Shown here: positions 35,802 to 44,158 of the stretch, piece after piece
How the letters are laid out: every line of letters begins with the position of its first letter
How positions within the stretch are numbered: the first letter of the stretch is position 1
Source of the DNA: SpSt-539 sp964549445
GTDB taxonomy: Bacteria > Planctomycetota > Phycisphaerae > UBA1845 > UTPLA1
Direction: 5' to 3'
Length of the DNA: 64,000 nucleotides
Assembly: GCA_964549445.1 (NCBI GenBank)
Contig: CAZJVS010000002.1
Span: 151,156-215,155 of the forward strand
The notes under the pieces: generated by a model
What the model saw: the letters and a program-made list of their open reading frames with translations, nothing else
Told to the model about the DNA's origin: nothing
Databases searched by the model: none
Translations under genes and position numbers: made by a program

Positions 35802-36971
35802 ATGAGCGACCATAATCCTCCGCAGTCGCCTGCTCCCGGCGTCAGTCGCCGCGAGATGATTCTTCGTGTCGGCGGCACGCTTGCAGCCGTCGGTGGCTCC
35901 GTCTGGGCCGCCAAACATCTCTACGACCCCCGCGGCGATGCCGGCCTCGCCAAGTACGGCAAGGAAACGCTCAAAAACTATTTCGCGCCGATCTTTGACA
36001 CCTTCGGCCCGTCCGACACGCGCATCTCCATCGCCCGCGGCTCTGCCCAGGGCGACGACGTCTCCAACGAATCCATTCGCAAGCTGATCATCGCCGCCCT
36101 CGGACCCATGGGCGGCATGCAGCGCTTCATCCAGCGCGGCGACACCGTCCTTCTCAAGCCCAACGTCGCCTTCGATCGCGGCCCGCGCATGGGCGCGACC
36201 ACCAATCCCGAGGTCGTCGCCGAAGTCACCAAGCTCTGCATGGAGGCCGGCGCCAAGCGCGTCCTCGTCGCCGACAACCCGATCGAGAAGGCCGAGCCCT
36301 GCTTCGCAAAATCAAAAATTCGCGAAGTCGCACAGCACGCCGGCGCAGAGGTCATGCTCCCCGCCAACACCAGCTTCGCCCAGGTCGCCATCCGCGACCG
36401 CGACCCCAACCCGGCCGCCAGCGAAGCCCTCGGCACCTGGGAAGTCTTCTACAAGCCCCTCCGCATGGCCGACAAAGTCATCGGCCTGCCCCCGATCAAG
36501 GATCACAACCTCTGCTTCGCCAGCATGTCCATCAAAAACTGGTACGGCCTCCTCTGCGGACGCCGCAACCAGTTCCACCAGGACATCCACTCGATCGTCA
36601 GCGACCTCGGCATGATGATGAGCCCCACGCTCGTCCTCGTCGACGCCACCCGCGTCCTCATGAAAAACGGCCCGACCGGCGGCAAGCTCGAAGACGTCGC
36701 CATCGGCGGCATCACCGGCAAGCCGGCCATCATCGCCAGCGTCGATCCGCTCGCGAGCGACGCCTGGTGCCTCCAGCACCTGCTCGGCCGCGACCCGGCC
36801 CAGCTCCGCTATCTCGATCTCGCCGAGAAAAAGATCAACGAACGTATCGAAGCCCGTACCAAGGCCGCCGAATCAGCAACCGGCCGCGTCGAAGCCGACG
36901 GCAAGCGCTTCGCAACGCGCGACTGGCAGTCCTACGAGCGCCAGGGGCTGATCAAGGAAGCGACAATCTGA
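35802..36971 (+). CDS. Tat-exported DUF362-domain protein
   Basis: 389 residues from ATG 35802 (GGAG at 7 nt). The N-terminus has 'VSRREMILRVGGTLAAVGG', a twin-arginine motif plus hydrophobic stretch, so export in folded form is likely. The DUF362 domain spans most of the rest ('GDTVLLKPNVAFDRG', 'TNPEVVAEVTKLCMEAGAKR', 'VIGLPPIKDHNLCFASMSIK', 'DATRVLMKNGPTGGK'). DUF362 proteins often accompany or carry 4Fe-4S domains; this one has none itself and is followed 21 bp later by a polyferredoxin that could supply them. Confidence 0.9.
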   Translation: MSDHNPPQSPAPGVSRREMILRVGGTLAAVGGSVWAAKHLYDPRGDAGLAKYGKETLKNYFAPIFDTFGPSDTRISIARGSAQGDDVSNESIRKLIIAALGPMGGMQRFIQRGDTVLLKPNVAFDRGPRMGATTNPEVVAEVTKLCMEAGAKRVLVADNPIEKAEPCFAKSKIREVAQHAGAEVMLPANTSFAQVAIRDRDPNPAASEALGTWEVFYKPLRMADKVIGLPPIKDHNLCFASMSIKNWYGLLCGRRNQFHQDIHSIVSDLGMMMSPTLVLVDATRVLMKNGPTGGKLEDVAIGGITGKPAIIASVDPLASDAWCLQHLLGRDPAQLRYLDLAEKKINERIEARTKAAESATGRVEADGKRFATRDWQSYERQGLIKEATI

Positions 36972-36992
36972 CAGGCCCCGCCAGGGTTTCGC

Positions 36993-39203
36993 ATGCGAAT
37001 CACCACTGTCCGCATCCTGGTCCAGATTGTCATCTTCGCGCTCTTCCTCGCATTCTGCGCGATGACGACCTTCCACTTTGTGGATGATCGCCACGGCCAG
37101 TTCTGGGTCAGCAAGTTCCTCGAAATCGACCCCCTCGTCGGAATCTCTACCGCCATCGCCACGGGCACGGTCTACAAAGGCCTCGCCTGGGGTCTCGTCA
37201 TCCTCATCCCCACGCTGCTCCTCGGCCGCATCTTCTGCAACTGGATCTGCCCCTACGGCATCCTCCACCAATTCATCGGCTGGGTCTTCAACACCCGCAC
37301 CGCCAAAGACCGCATGGACTCCAACCGCTACCGCGGTCTCTTCGCCCTGAAATACTTCATCCTCGTCGCCATGCTCGTGTCGCTCCTCGGCCAGATGAGT
37401 CTCGCCATGCTCATCTCCGGCGCGGTCGCCGGCGTCGTCTGCGGCGCGATCGCCCTCGCCATCGTCTTCACCAACAAGAACAAGCAGCGCGTCCGCAACC
37501 TGCTCATCGTCACCGCCCTCGTCTTCCTCGCGGCCACCATCGGCGGCGCCCGCTGGATGACCCGCGGCGACTGGAACGGAACCTTGCAGATCGGCCTCCT
37601 CGATCCGATTTGCCTCCTGCATCGCAGCTTCACCGCGGCCGTCCTGCCCGCCCTCAACATGCCCACCGTCGTTCAAGCCGGCGTCCCCGGCGTCGTCACC
37701 GGCCTCGGCGACAACAAGCAGCACATCGGCGCATGGCTCATCGGCTTCATGCTCATGGCCCTCGTCGCCGCCAACCTGTTCATCCCCCGCTTCTTCTGCC
37801 GCGTCCTCTGCCCGCTCGGCGCGCTGCTCGGTACCCTCTCGCGCTTCGCCCTCTGGCGCATCGAGCGCGACCCCCACAAGTGCACCGACTGCGACCTCTG
37901 CCTCACCTCCTGCGAAGGCGCCAGCGATCCGCAAACCCAGCTTCGCAAGAGCGAGTGCTTTGTCTGCTTCAACTGCATCGAAGACTGCCCCCACGACGCC
38001 CTCAGCTTCAAGTTTGTCCCGCCCAAGCACCACGAAGTCGCGTCGCCCGACCTCAGTCTCCGCACCGGCGTCCTCGCCGCCGTCACCGGCTTCCTCTTCT
38101 ATCCCTTCGCCCGCGCCGCCGGCAAAACCACCAAAGACTTCTCCGCCGGCAACATGATCCGCCCGCCCGGCTCGTGCGAAGAATTCGAGTTCCTCGAACG
38201 ATGCATCAAGTGCGACCAGTGCATCCGCGTCTGCCCGACCAACGTCCTGCAGCCCTACCACTTCGACCTGCAAAACATCGAGTCGCTCTGGACGCCCGTG
38301 ATGAACTTCCGCATGGGCTACTGCCAGCTCCACTGCACCGCCTGCGGCGAAGTCTGTCCCACCGGCGCGATTCAGCGCATCGGCGTCGAACGCAAGCTCG
38401 GCCTCGGCGAGTACGCCTCCGAAGGCCCCATCGTCCTCGGTACCGCCCACTACGACCTCGGCCGCTGCCTCCCCTGGAGCATGAAGAAGCCCTGCGTCGT
38501 CTGCGAAGAAGTCTGCCCCACCTCGCCCAAGGCCATCTATTCCGAGCGCATGCAGTTCGTCGAGCGCGACGGCAAGAAAGTCGTCCTCTCCGCCACGCCC
38601 TCCACCGTCACGGTCGGCGAGATGCCGCGCCCCGGCGAGTTCGAGCCCGAGCCCGCCATCTTTCGCGCGAATCAATTCCGCGGCGACGGCACCACCACCT
38701 ACTGGGTCGAGATCGTCCACAAGTCCGGCGTCCACGAAACCCACGAAGTCCGACGCAACGACGCCGACACCCTCGAAATCATCGGCGAGTTCAGCCAGCC
38801 CCCGCAGCCCGGCGAATTCGCCGTCGTCAAGTACGAGTGGAAAGTCCCCAAGATCGACACCGACTACTGCATCGGCTGCGGCCTCTGCGAGCAGGAATGC
38901 CCCGTCGTCGGCGACCGCCGCGCCGTCTACGTCACCGCCGAAGGCGAGACGCGCTCCGCGAAGGAGCCCAACCGCGAACGCAACCGAGGCCTCAGTCTCC
39001 ACAAATCCGCCGACGCCTCCTCGTCGCGCCGCGGCGCTCTCCTCAGTCTCACCGGCCTCATCGCCGGCGGTCCGGCTCCGCGCAGCAAGTCCTCGTCCGG
39101 CGGCTGCTGCGGCGGCGACAAGAGCGGTGGCTGCGGCTGCTCATCGCAAAAGCCCAAGCAAGTCGCCGCCCCAACAATCGACCTCCGCTCATTCCTCAGT
39201 TAG
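36993..39203 (+). CDS. NapH/NosR-like membrane polyferredoxin
   Basis: 736 residues. Five or so membrane helices lie in the first 270 residues, with two CxxxCP motifs ('FCNWICPYG' at 81-89 and 'FCRVLCPLG') as in NosR, NapH and CcoG. Several 4Fe-4S motifs follow: 'CTDCDLCLTSC', 'CFVCFNCIEDCP', 'CIKCDQCIRVCP', 'CTACGEVCP', 'CVVCEEVCP' and 'CIGCGLCEQECP'. The chain should carry electrons between quinol or another donor and a periplasmic partner. The tail is odd: 'SSRRGALLSLTGLIAGG' then 'SGGCCGGDKSGGCGCSS', a short hydrophobic segment and a Cys/Gly-rich end. Third gene of the DUF6599-DUF362 operon. Electron acceptor unknown. Confidence 0.9.
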   Translation: MRITTVRILVQIVIFALFLAFCAMTTFHFVDDRHGQFWVSKFLEIDPLVGISTAIATGTVYKGLAWGLVILIPTLLLGRIFCNWICPYGILHQFIGWVFNTRTAKDRMDSNRYRGLFALKYFILVAMLVSLLGQMSLAMLISGAVAGVVCGAIALAIVFTNKNKQRVRNLLIVTALVFLAATIGGARWMTRGDWNGTLQIGLLDPICLLHRSFTAAVLPALNMPTVVQAGVPGVVTGLGDNKQHIGAWLIGFMLMALVAANLFIPRFFCRVLCPLGALLGTLSRFALWRIERDPHKCTDCDLCLTSCEGASDPQTQLRKSECFVCFNCIEDCPHDALSFKFVPPKHHEVASPDLSLRTGVLAAVTGFLFYPFARAAGKTTKDFSAGNMIRPPGSCEEFEFLERCIKCDQCIRVCPTNVLQPYHFDLQNIESLWTPVMNFRMGYCQLHCTACGEVCPTGAIQRIGVERKLGLGEYASEGPIVLGTAHYDLGRCLPWSMKKPCVVCEEVCPTSPKAIYSERMQFVERDGKKVVLSATPSTVTVGEMPRPGEFEPEPAIFRANQFRGDGTTTYWVEIVHKSGVHETHEVRRNDADTLEIIGEFSQPPQPGEFAVVKYEWKVPKIDTDYCIGCGLCEQECPVVGDRRAVYVTAEGETRSAKEPNRERNRGLSLHKSADASSSRRGALLSLTGLIAGGPAPRSKSSSGGCCGGDKSGGCGCSSQKPKQVAAPTIDLRSFLS

Positions 39204-39224
39204 AGCATCTCACGGCTCGGCGTT

Positions 39225-39251
39225 GCGGCCGGCGCCCTCGCCGGCCGTGGA
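39225..39251. repeat. Dispersed GGCCGGC inverted repeat, copy 3
   Basis: GCGGCCGGCGCCCTCGCCGG plus CCGTGGA, one base different from 10323-10349 over 27 nt. It lies after the polyferredoxin stop, within the 154-bp gap before the next gene. Confidence 0.7.
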
Positions 39252-39357
39252 AAACAGATCGTCTTGCGGATTCCATCTCGCCACGCAATCCCGAAATGCT
39301 CTCATCGCCGCGCCCCTTGAGATTCTCGCCGCGCCCCGCGACCATCGCCGGCGCGAC

Positions 39358-41388
39358 ATGCTCATCTACGCCGCCACTATCTTCGTCAGCGCCTTCCTCC
39401 TCTTCCTCGTCCAGCCCCTCCTCGGCAAGTTCATCCTCCCCTGGTTCGGCGGCACCCCCGGCGTCTGGACCACCGCCATGCTCTTCTTCCAGACCGCCCT
39501 CCTCGGCGGTTACCTCTACGCCCATCTCCTCGCCCGTTGGCTGACGCCCCGCAAGCAAGGCCTCGTCCACATCGCCCTGCTGCTCCTCTCGCTCGCGCTT
39601 CTCCCCATCGCCCCAAACGCCAACTGGCAGCCCCGCGGCGACGAGCCACCCGCCCCGCTCATCATCCGCCTCCTCGCCGTCCACGTCGGCATCCCCTACC
39701 TGCTCCTCGCCTCCACCAACCCCCTCCTGCAATCCTGGTTCCACCGCCGCTGGTCCCGCGCCATCCCCTACCGCCTCTACTCCCTCTCCAACCTCGCCTC
39801 GCTCCTCGCCCTGCTCGCCTTCCCCTTCCTCGTCGAACCCGCCTGGACCAGCACCCAACAGTCAACCGTTTGGTCGATCGGCTACGCCGGCTTCGTCTTC
39901 CTCGCGATCGCTTGCGCGGTTCAATCAATCCGCGCACCCGCCGCTCAACCACCGCTCCTGTCCTCGCCTTCACCCGTCGCCCCGGACTCGCCTCCGCGCC
40001 TCGGCGACTATGCCCTCTGGCTCGCCCTCTCGGCCTGCGGCGCAGTCCTCTTCCTCTCCACCACCAACTTCGTCTGCCTCGACATCGCCGTCATCCCGCT
40101 GCTCTGGGTCATCCCCCTCGCGATCTATCTGCTCACCTTCGTCATCGTCTTCGACAACCCGCGCTGGTACAGCCGCAAGCTCACGATCTTCCTCCTCGCA
40201 ATCCTCTTCGCCGCCCCGCTCCTCCGCCGCCCCCCCACGATCGTCGAAACCATCGCCTTTTTCTTCACCCTCCTCTTTGTGACCTGCCTCATGGTCCATG
40301 GCGAACTCGCTCGCGCGAAACCCGCCCCGCGCCACCTCACCGCCTTCTACCTCATGTCCGCCGCCGGCGGCGCGCTCGGCGGCGCATTCGTCGCTCTTCT
40401 CTGTCCGCTCATCTTCGTGAAGTGGTCCGAATGGCCCCTCGCCATGCTCCTCGCCTTCCTCCTCACCCTCACCGCCATGCTCCGAACCGACGGCTGGACC
40501 CTCGGCGGCATCGCCTCGCCCCGTCTGACAAAGTCATTCGTCGCCGGCCTCTTTCTCGCCGCCGCCGTCCTGACATACCTCCTCGACCGTCGCGGAACCG
40601 CGACCGCCGTCTCGCGAAACTTCTTCGGAATCGTCCAGGTCCTCGACGGCCAGGACCCCGACGGCCGGCCGCTGCGAAAAATGGTTAGCGGCCGCATCTG
40701 CCACGGCCTGCAATACCAGGCCCCCGAACTCCGCCTCGTGCCCACCGCCTACTACGCACCGCCCACCGCCGCCGGCCTCGTCCTCCGCAACTTCGATCGC
40801 CCCGCCGGCCGCAACATCGCCGTCATCGGCCTCGGCGCGGGAATGCTCACCGTCTACGGCAACCAGCGCGACCGCTTCACCTTCTACGAAATCAACCCTG
40901 CCGTCGTCGACATGGCCCGCAAGTGGTTCACCTATCTCGACGAATCCCGCGCCCCCGTCGACATCGTCGTCGGCGACGCCCGCCTCGCCCTCCAGCGCGT
41001 CCCCGCCGCAACCTTCGACATCCTCATCGTCGACGCCTTCAGCGGCGATGCCATCCCCGTCCACCTCCTCACCCGCGAGGCCTTCGATCTCTACCTCCGC
41101 GCACTCAAGCCCGACGGCATCCTCCTCGTCCACATCTCAAACCAATACCTGAATCTCTACCCCGTTCTTGCCCGCATCGCGGAGCAGAACAACCTCGACA
41201 TCGCCCTCATTCACTCGCTCGCCGACGCCCTCACCGGCGCCACCGAAACCGAGTACGTCATCCTCACCCGAAACCGCGCCTTCCTCTCTCACCCCGACAT
41301 CTCCGCCGCCATCACCCCCGCCCCCGACCGCCCCAACGTCCGACTCTGGACCGACAACCGCAACAACCTCCTCGAAGTCCTGCGATAG
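39358..41388 (+). CDS. Membrane protein fused to spermidine synthase-like domain
   Basis: 676 residues from ATG 39358. Residues about 1-405 contain many hydrophobic helices (for example 'LIYAATIFVSAFLLFLVQPL', a typical start for the fused MFS/spermidine synthase family). Residues about 440-676 are a polyamine aminopropyltransferase-like fold: 'IAVIGLGAGMLTVYGNQ' (nucleotide motif), 'YEINPAVVDMARKW', 'DILIVDAFSGDAIPVHLL' and 'LVHISNQYLNLYPVL'. Whether it makes polyamines is doubtful, since such fusions have no proven product. It lies 154 bp after the redox operon and could be read from it. Confidence 0.85.
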   Translation: MLIYAATIFVSAFLLFLVQPLLGKFILPWFGGTPGVWTTAMLFFQTALLGGYLYAHLLARWLTPRKQGLVHIALLLLSLALLPIAPNANWQPRGDEPPAPLIIRLLAVHVGIPYLLLASTNPLLQSWFHRRWSRAIPYRLYSLSNLASLLALLAFPFLVEPAWTSTQQSTVWSIGYAGFVFLAIACAVQSIRAPAAQPPLLSSPSPVAPDSPPRLGDYALWLALSACGAVLFLSTTNFVCLDIAVIPLLWVIPLAIYLLTFVIVFDNPRWYSRKLTIFLLAILFAAPLLRRPPTIVETIAFFFTLLFVTCLMVHGELARAKPAPRHLTAFYLMSAAGGALGGAFVALLCPLIFVKWSEWPLAMLLAFLLTLTAMLRTDGWTLGGIASPRLTKSFVAGLFLAAAVLTYLLDRRGTATAVSRNFFGIVQVLDGQDPDGRPLRKMVSGRICHGLQYQAPELRLVPTAYYAPPTAAGLVLRNFDRPAGRNIAVIGLGAGMLTVYGNQRDRFTFYEINPAVVDMARKWFTYLDESRAPVDIVVGDARLALQRVPAATFDILIVDAFSGDAIPVHLLTREAFDLYLRALKPDGILLVHISNQYLNLYPVLARIAEQNNLDIALIHSLADALTGATETEYVILTRNRAFLSHPDISAAITPAPDRPNVRLWTDNRNNLLEVLR

Positions 41389-41557
41389 ATCGTCGTGCCC
41401 CGCCAGGATCATTCGTGGACTTTTCCGCTGGACGGGGACACTTACACACCTTGTCAAAAGCGCCTCAAACGGCCCGGCCGACTGATCCCACCATCCTTCA
41501 ACCTCATTCGCGACCGCAAGAACGTCACTTCAACCAAGCCGGCGCATCGCATTTCCA

Positions 41558-42040
41558 GTGGCACGCATCCTGCATCGTGGATCATCGCTGCCCGGTTGCG
41601 GTGCATCCGGCGCACGGCTGAGCCGGCTGCGGCCTTCGTGCAGGATCCGGGCTGTGCGCGATATGCCGCGCGAAAGGTCTGCGTCGCTTTCGGGTCTTCA
41701 TGTATATGCCGGCGCGAACATGTGCGCAAATACGGCGTCAACACGATTGAACCCCAAGAGCCGCCCAGACGAATGCGACGTCGGCTTCGATCCGCGCGTG
41801 ATGGACGCGAATCGAAACCTCATTCCCGACGAATGCGAGGCAGACGTGAGCTCAGCGCAGGCCTCGGGAAGCACAAGTGTGGATTCCGCCGCAATTGTCC
41901 AGGCAATGGATCACTGGTGAAACTCCTTTGACTACCATGGCCTGAAGGCTTGGCAGATCGGCTATGAAATCAAGATGAAGTTTGCCGAGTTCGGCTTTGA
42001 TCTCCGTGTGACCGTTACGGATGGAGGGAGCCAGCCATGA
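41558..42040 (+). pseudogene. Decayed gene with 'PDECD' module and in-frame TGA
   Basis: One frame reads 'RPDECDVGFDPRVMDANRNL' then IPDECE, a cysteine module common in planctomycete surface proteins. It meets a TGA at 41918-41920, then continues in the same frame as 'NSFDYHGLKAWQIGYEIKMK' to a second TGA that overlaps the ATG at 42037. The rest of 41389-41557 shows no gene. The pattern suggests a surface-protein gene broken by a nonsense mutation. The start is uncertain. Confidence 0.4.
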
Positions 42041-42717
42041 TCGCGCCCGCTTCGTCGATTGTTGTTCTGGCACTGGCCGGCATCTCGTCGGCCAGCGCAC
42101 AATTCATTGTGAATCACGAGCCCTATCCTTTTGGGGGACCCGGATCGGACACTGTCGTGCCGACGTCACAGTACCCCTTTCTGTGGCAGCAGTCCGCCGA
42201 CGATTTTCGTGTGCCCGAGCCAGCCACGGTTACGCACGTTAATTGGTGGGGCTTCCACTTCGAGAATGTCGCGCCACCAGCCGAAACGATGCGGATTCGG
42301 CTTTACACCGCTAGACTTTCGGACGGACTGCCGGGACCCCTCTTTTTCGAGGAATCATTCGCGAATCCTGAGCGGATCGATACGGGCCGTGAGATCGTAA
42401 TCGGCGGCGGGCCTCGCGAATACCGTTATCACGCGGCGCTGGGCGTGCCGATCGACCTCGATCCCGGCGTTGAGTACTGGGTAGAGATTGTCCAGGTGGG
42501 CGACCCGATGTCCGGATTTCGATGGGAACTCTCGCGCGCCGAAACAAACGGGCGTGCGTACTGGAATAACTTGGCGCTGGATTGGACCAGAGGCACAGCA
42601 ACGTCCGACCTTGCCTTCCAGCTCGTTATCCCCGAGCCGGTGACCGTGTCGATGCTCCTGCTCGGACTCGTCTTCGCCGCGGGCCTTCGGGCCCGCGGCC
42701 GTTTCAACAGCGGCTGA
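42037..42717 (+). CDS. PEP-CTERM anchored secreted protein
   Basis: 226 residues; GGAGGGAG just upstream. A signal peptide (about 1-22) precedes a beta-rich body ('ADDFRVPEPATVTHVNWWGF', 'AETMRIRLYTARLSDGLPGP') resembling the DUF of PEP-CTERM proteins. The C-terminus 'IPEPVTVSMLLLGLVFAAG' plus LRARGRF is a PEP-CTERM sorting signal: PEP, a hydrophobic helix and a basic end. Such proteins are processed by an exosortase and displayed outside the cell. No exosortase is in the window. Confidence 0.85.
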   Translation: MIAPASSIVVLALAGISSASAQFIVNHEPYPFGGPGSDTVVPTSQYPFLWQQSADDFRVPEPATVTHVNWWGFHFENVAPPAETMRIRLYTARLSDGLPGPLFFEESFANPERIDTGREIVIGGGPREYRYHAALGVPIDLDPGVEYWVEIVQVGDPMSGFRWELSRAETNGRAYWNNLALDWTRGTATSDLAFQLVIPEPVTVSMLLLGLVFAAGLRARGRFNSG

Positions 42718-42721
42718 TCCC

Positions 42722-42847
42722 ATGCGCCCCGTCGTTCAGAACGGCCGCGCGGACGAATGCGATGTCGGCTTTGACCCGAGTGTCACCGACGTCAATCGCG
42801 ACCTGACCCCGGACGAGTGCGACTTCGATATTGTTCTGCTCGGATGA
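42722..42847 (+). pseudogene. 41-codon fragment with the same 'DECD' module
   Basis: MRPVVQNGRADECDVGFDPS... ending in LTPDECDFDIVLLG. It is a diverged copy (about three quarters identical at the DNA level) of the module at 41763-41842, placed on the other side of the PEP-CTERM gene. More likely a remnant than a gene. Confidence 0.35.
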
Positions 42848-42887
42848 ACACGCCGGCCCGCCGCTGAAGCGAGACGCAAAAACACAA

Positions 42888-42923
42888 CCACCGCCGTCGG
42901 TTCGCAAAAACCGCCGGCGGTGG
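42888..42923 (-). terminator. Intrinsic terminator for the PEP-CTERM gene at 42967
   Basis: CCACCGCCG (42888-42896) pairs with CGGCGGTGG (42915-42923), nine perfect pairs over an 18-nt loop. On the reverse strand the stem is followed by TTGTGTTTTTG, a U-rich run. Confidence 0.75.
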
Positions 42924-42966
42924 CTGCATGAGTCGAGTCGATTGGAGTAGGGATCTCAGCTTCGAA

Positions 42967-43818
42967 TTACGCCGCCAGTCGATAGCGACGTCGCCGCAGA
43001 ATCAGCAGCCCGCCGCCCGCCAGCAGGACCAGCGTCGCCGGCTCCGGCGCGCCCTGTACAAAGGCCACGCCCAGTCCCAGCTCGAACACGTGTCCCGCCG
43101 ACGGGAAGCCTGTTCCGCCCAGCGAGCCGTTGTTCTGCACAACTTGCGTGCTCACTCCGGGCGGAAGGATATTCTGGTATTTCCACGACGTCACCGCGCC
43201 TTCCGTGCCCGTGAACTGATACGGCGACGCCGATCCATCCACGTAATACTGGCCCGGAACCTGCACATCGACCTTCCCCTGGCCGAACAGGTCGTACGGA
43301 TTCGTATTCGGCGTCTGATAGTAGCGCCCGTTGCTGTCGATCATGTACGACACCGCAAAGCTGTTGTTGTTCACCACCAGCGGATACGCCCCCGGCGTCC
43401 CGGTAAAGCTCACGTTGCCGATCTCGACATTGATCGGATTTGGATTCGACGGATCGAACAGTGAGTTCGGGCTCGGCGTGCTCACCTGCGCCAAGCTCAT
43501 CGGCGTGCTGATGTACCAGTGCGTGATCCGGAAATCCTCGACCGCGCCAAAATCGCTCTGCACCTTCAGCACGATCGGCGTCCCGCCGACCGTCGTCCCG
43601 ATCTGCACCGCGTCGAGCGGATTTGTCTTGATGTTCACCGGAAACGGCGCATTCGGATTATCGACGATCACCGTCCCGCCCTGCGTGATCCGAATGCTGA
43701 ACGTCCCGCCCGGGCCCGCGCCCGTCGGCTCGCCCACCCCCGCCAGCGCAGCCCCGCTCAGCGTCGCGACAACCGCAACGCCGATCAGCGCCACGCGATG
43801 GTTGAAAGTGCGTCTCAT
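42967..43818 (-). CDS. PEP-CTERM anchored secreted protein
   Basis: 283 residues from ATG 43818, with GGAGGAGAGAGG upstream. A signal peptide ends near GAALAG. The body has a beta-rich 'FSIRITQGGTVIVDNPNAPF', 'VVNNNSFAVSYMIDSNGRYY' pattern. The tail 'APEPATLVLLAGGGLLILRR' and RRYRLAA is a PEP-CTERM signal. Function unknown, probably extracellular. The upstream gap 43819-44158 (340 bp) to obgE holds no gene or repeat that I can name. Confidence 0.85.
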   Translation of the reverse strand: MRRTFNHRVALIGVAVVATLSGAALAGVGEPTGAGPGGTFSIRITQGGTVIVDNPNAPFPVNIKTNPLDAVQIGTTVGGTPIVLKVQSDFGAVEDFRITHWYISTPMSLAQVSTPSPNSLFDPSNPNPINVEIGNVSFTGTPGAYPLVVNNNSFAVSYMIDSNGRYYQTPNTNPYDLFGQGKVDVQVPGQYYVDGSASPYQFTGTEGAVTSWKYQNILPPGVSTQVVQNNGSLGGTGFPSAGHVFELGLGVAFVQGAPEPATLVLLAGGGLLILRRRRYRLAA

Positions 43819-44158
43819 CCCTCTCTCCTCCGACTCGGCCGGACGGGTCTCGCCCGCGTTCCCCATTCCCCCCGCAAAGTGGACGGCCGGTCCTTTGCAG
43901 TCGCATCTCGACTGCGGCGGGTGCTTCCTCGAGCATCCGACGAGAGTTCTCGCCGCTCCGTGGCCCCCCGGATGTAATGCAAACTCCGAGCCACTGGCGA
44001 CAATCAGCTTCTCCACCAACTCTAGGTCACTCGAACGACCGATTTCCACGCTCCCAATCGCGAAATTCTGGATGCACTGACGACTGTAACGTCTATGCCA
44101 GCCGTACCGCCGCGCTGTCGATCGAGTATCCCCGCGAGGCGTCCCGGCAACGGGCCCC

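Noticed and set aside
41405..41460. Possible remnant of a transposable element end (GGGGACACTTACAC)
   Set aside because: A single short stretch with no second end and no transposase fragment.
41918..41920. TGA as selenocysteine codon
   Set aside because: No selenoprotein family is recognisable and no SECIS-like hairpin was seen next to it; decay is simpler.
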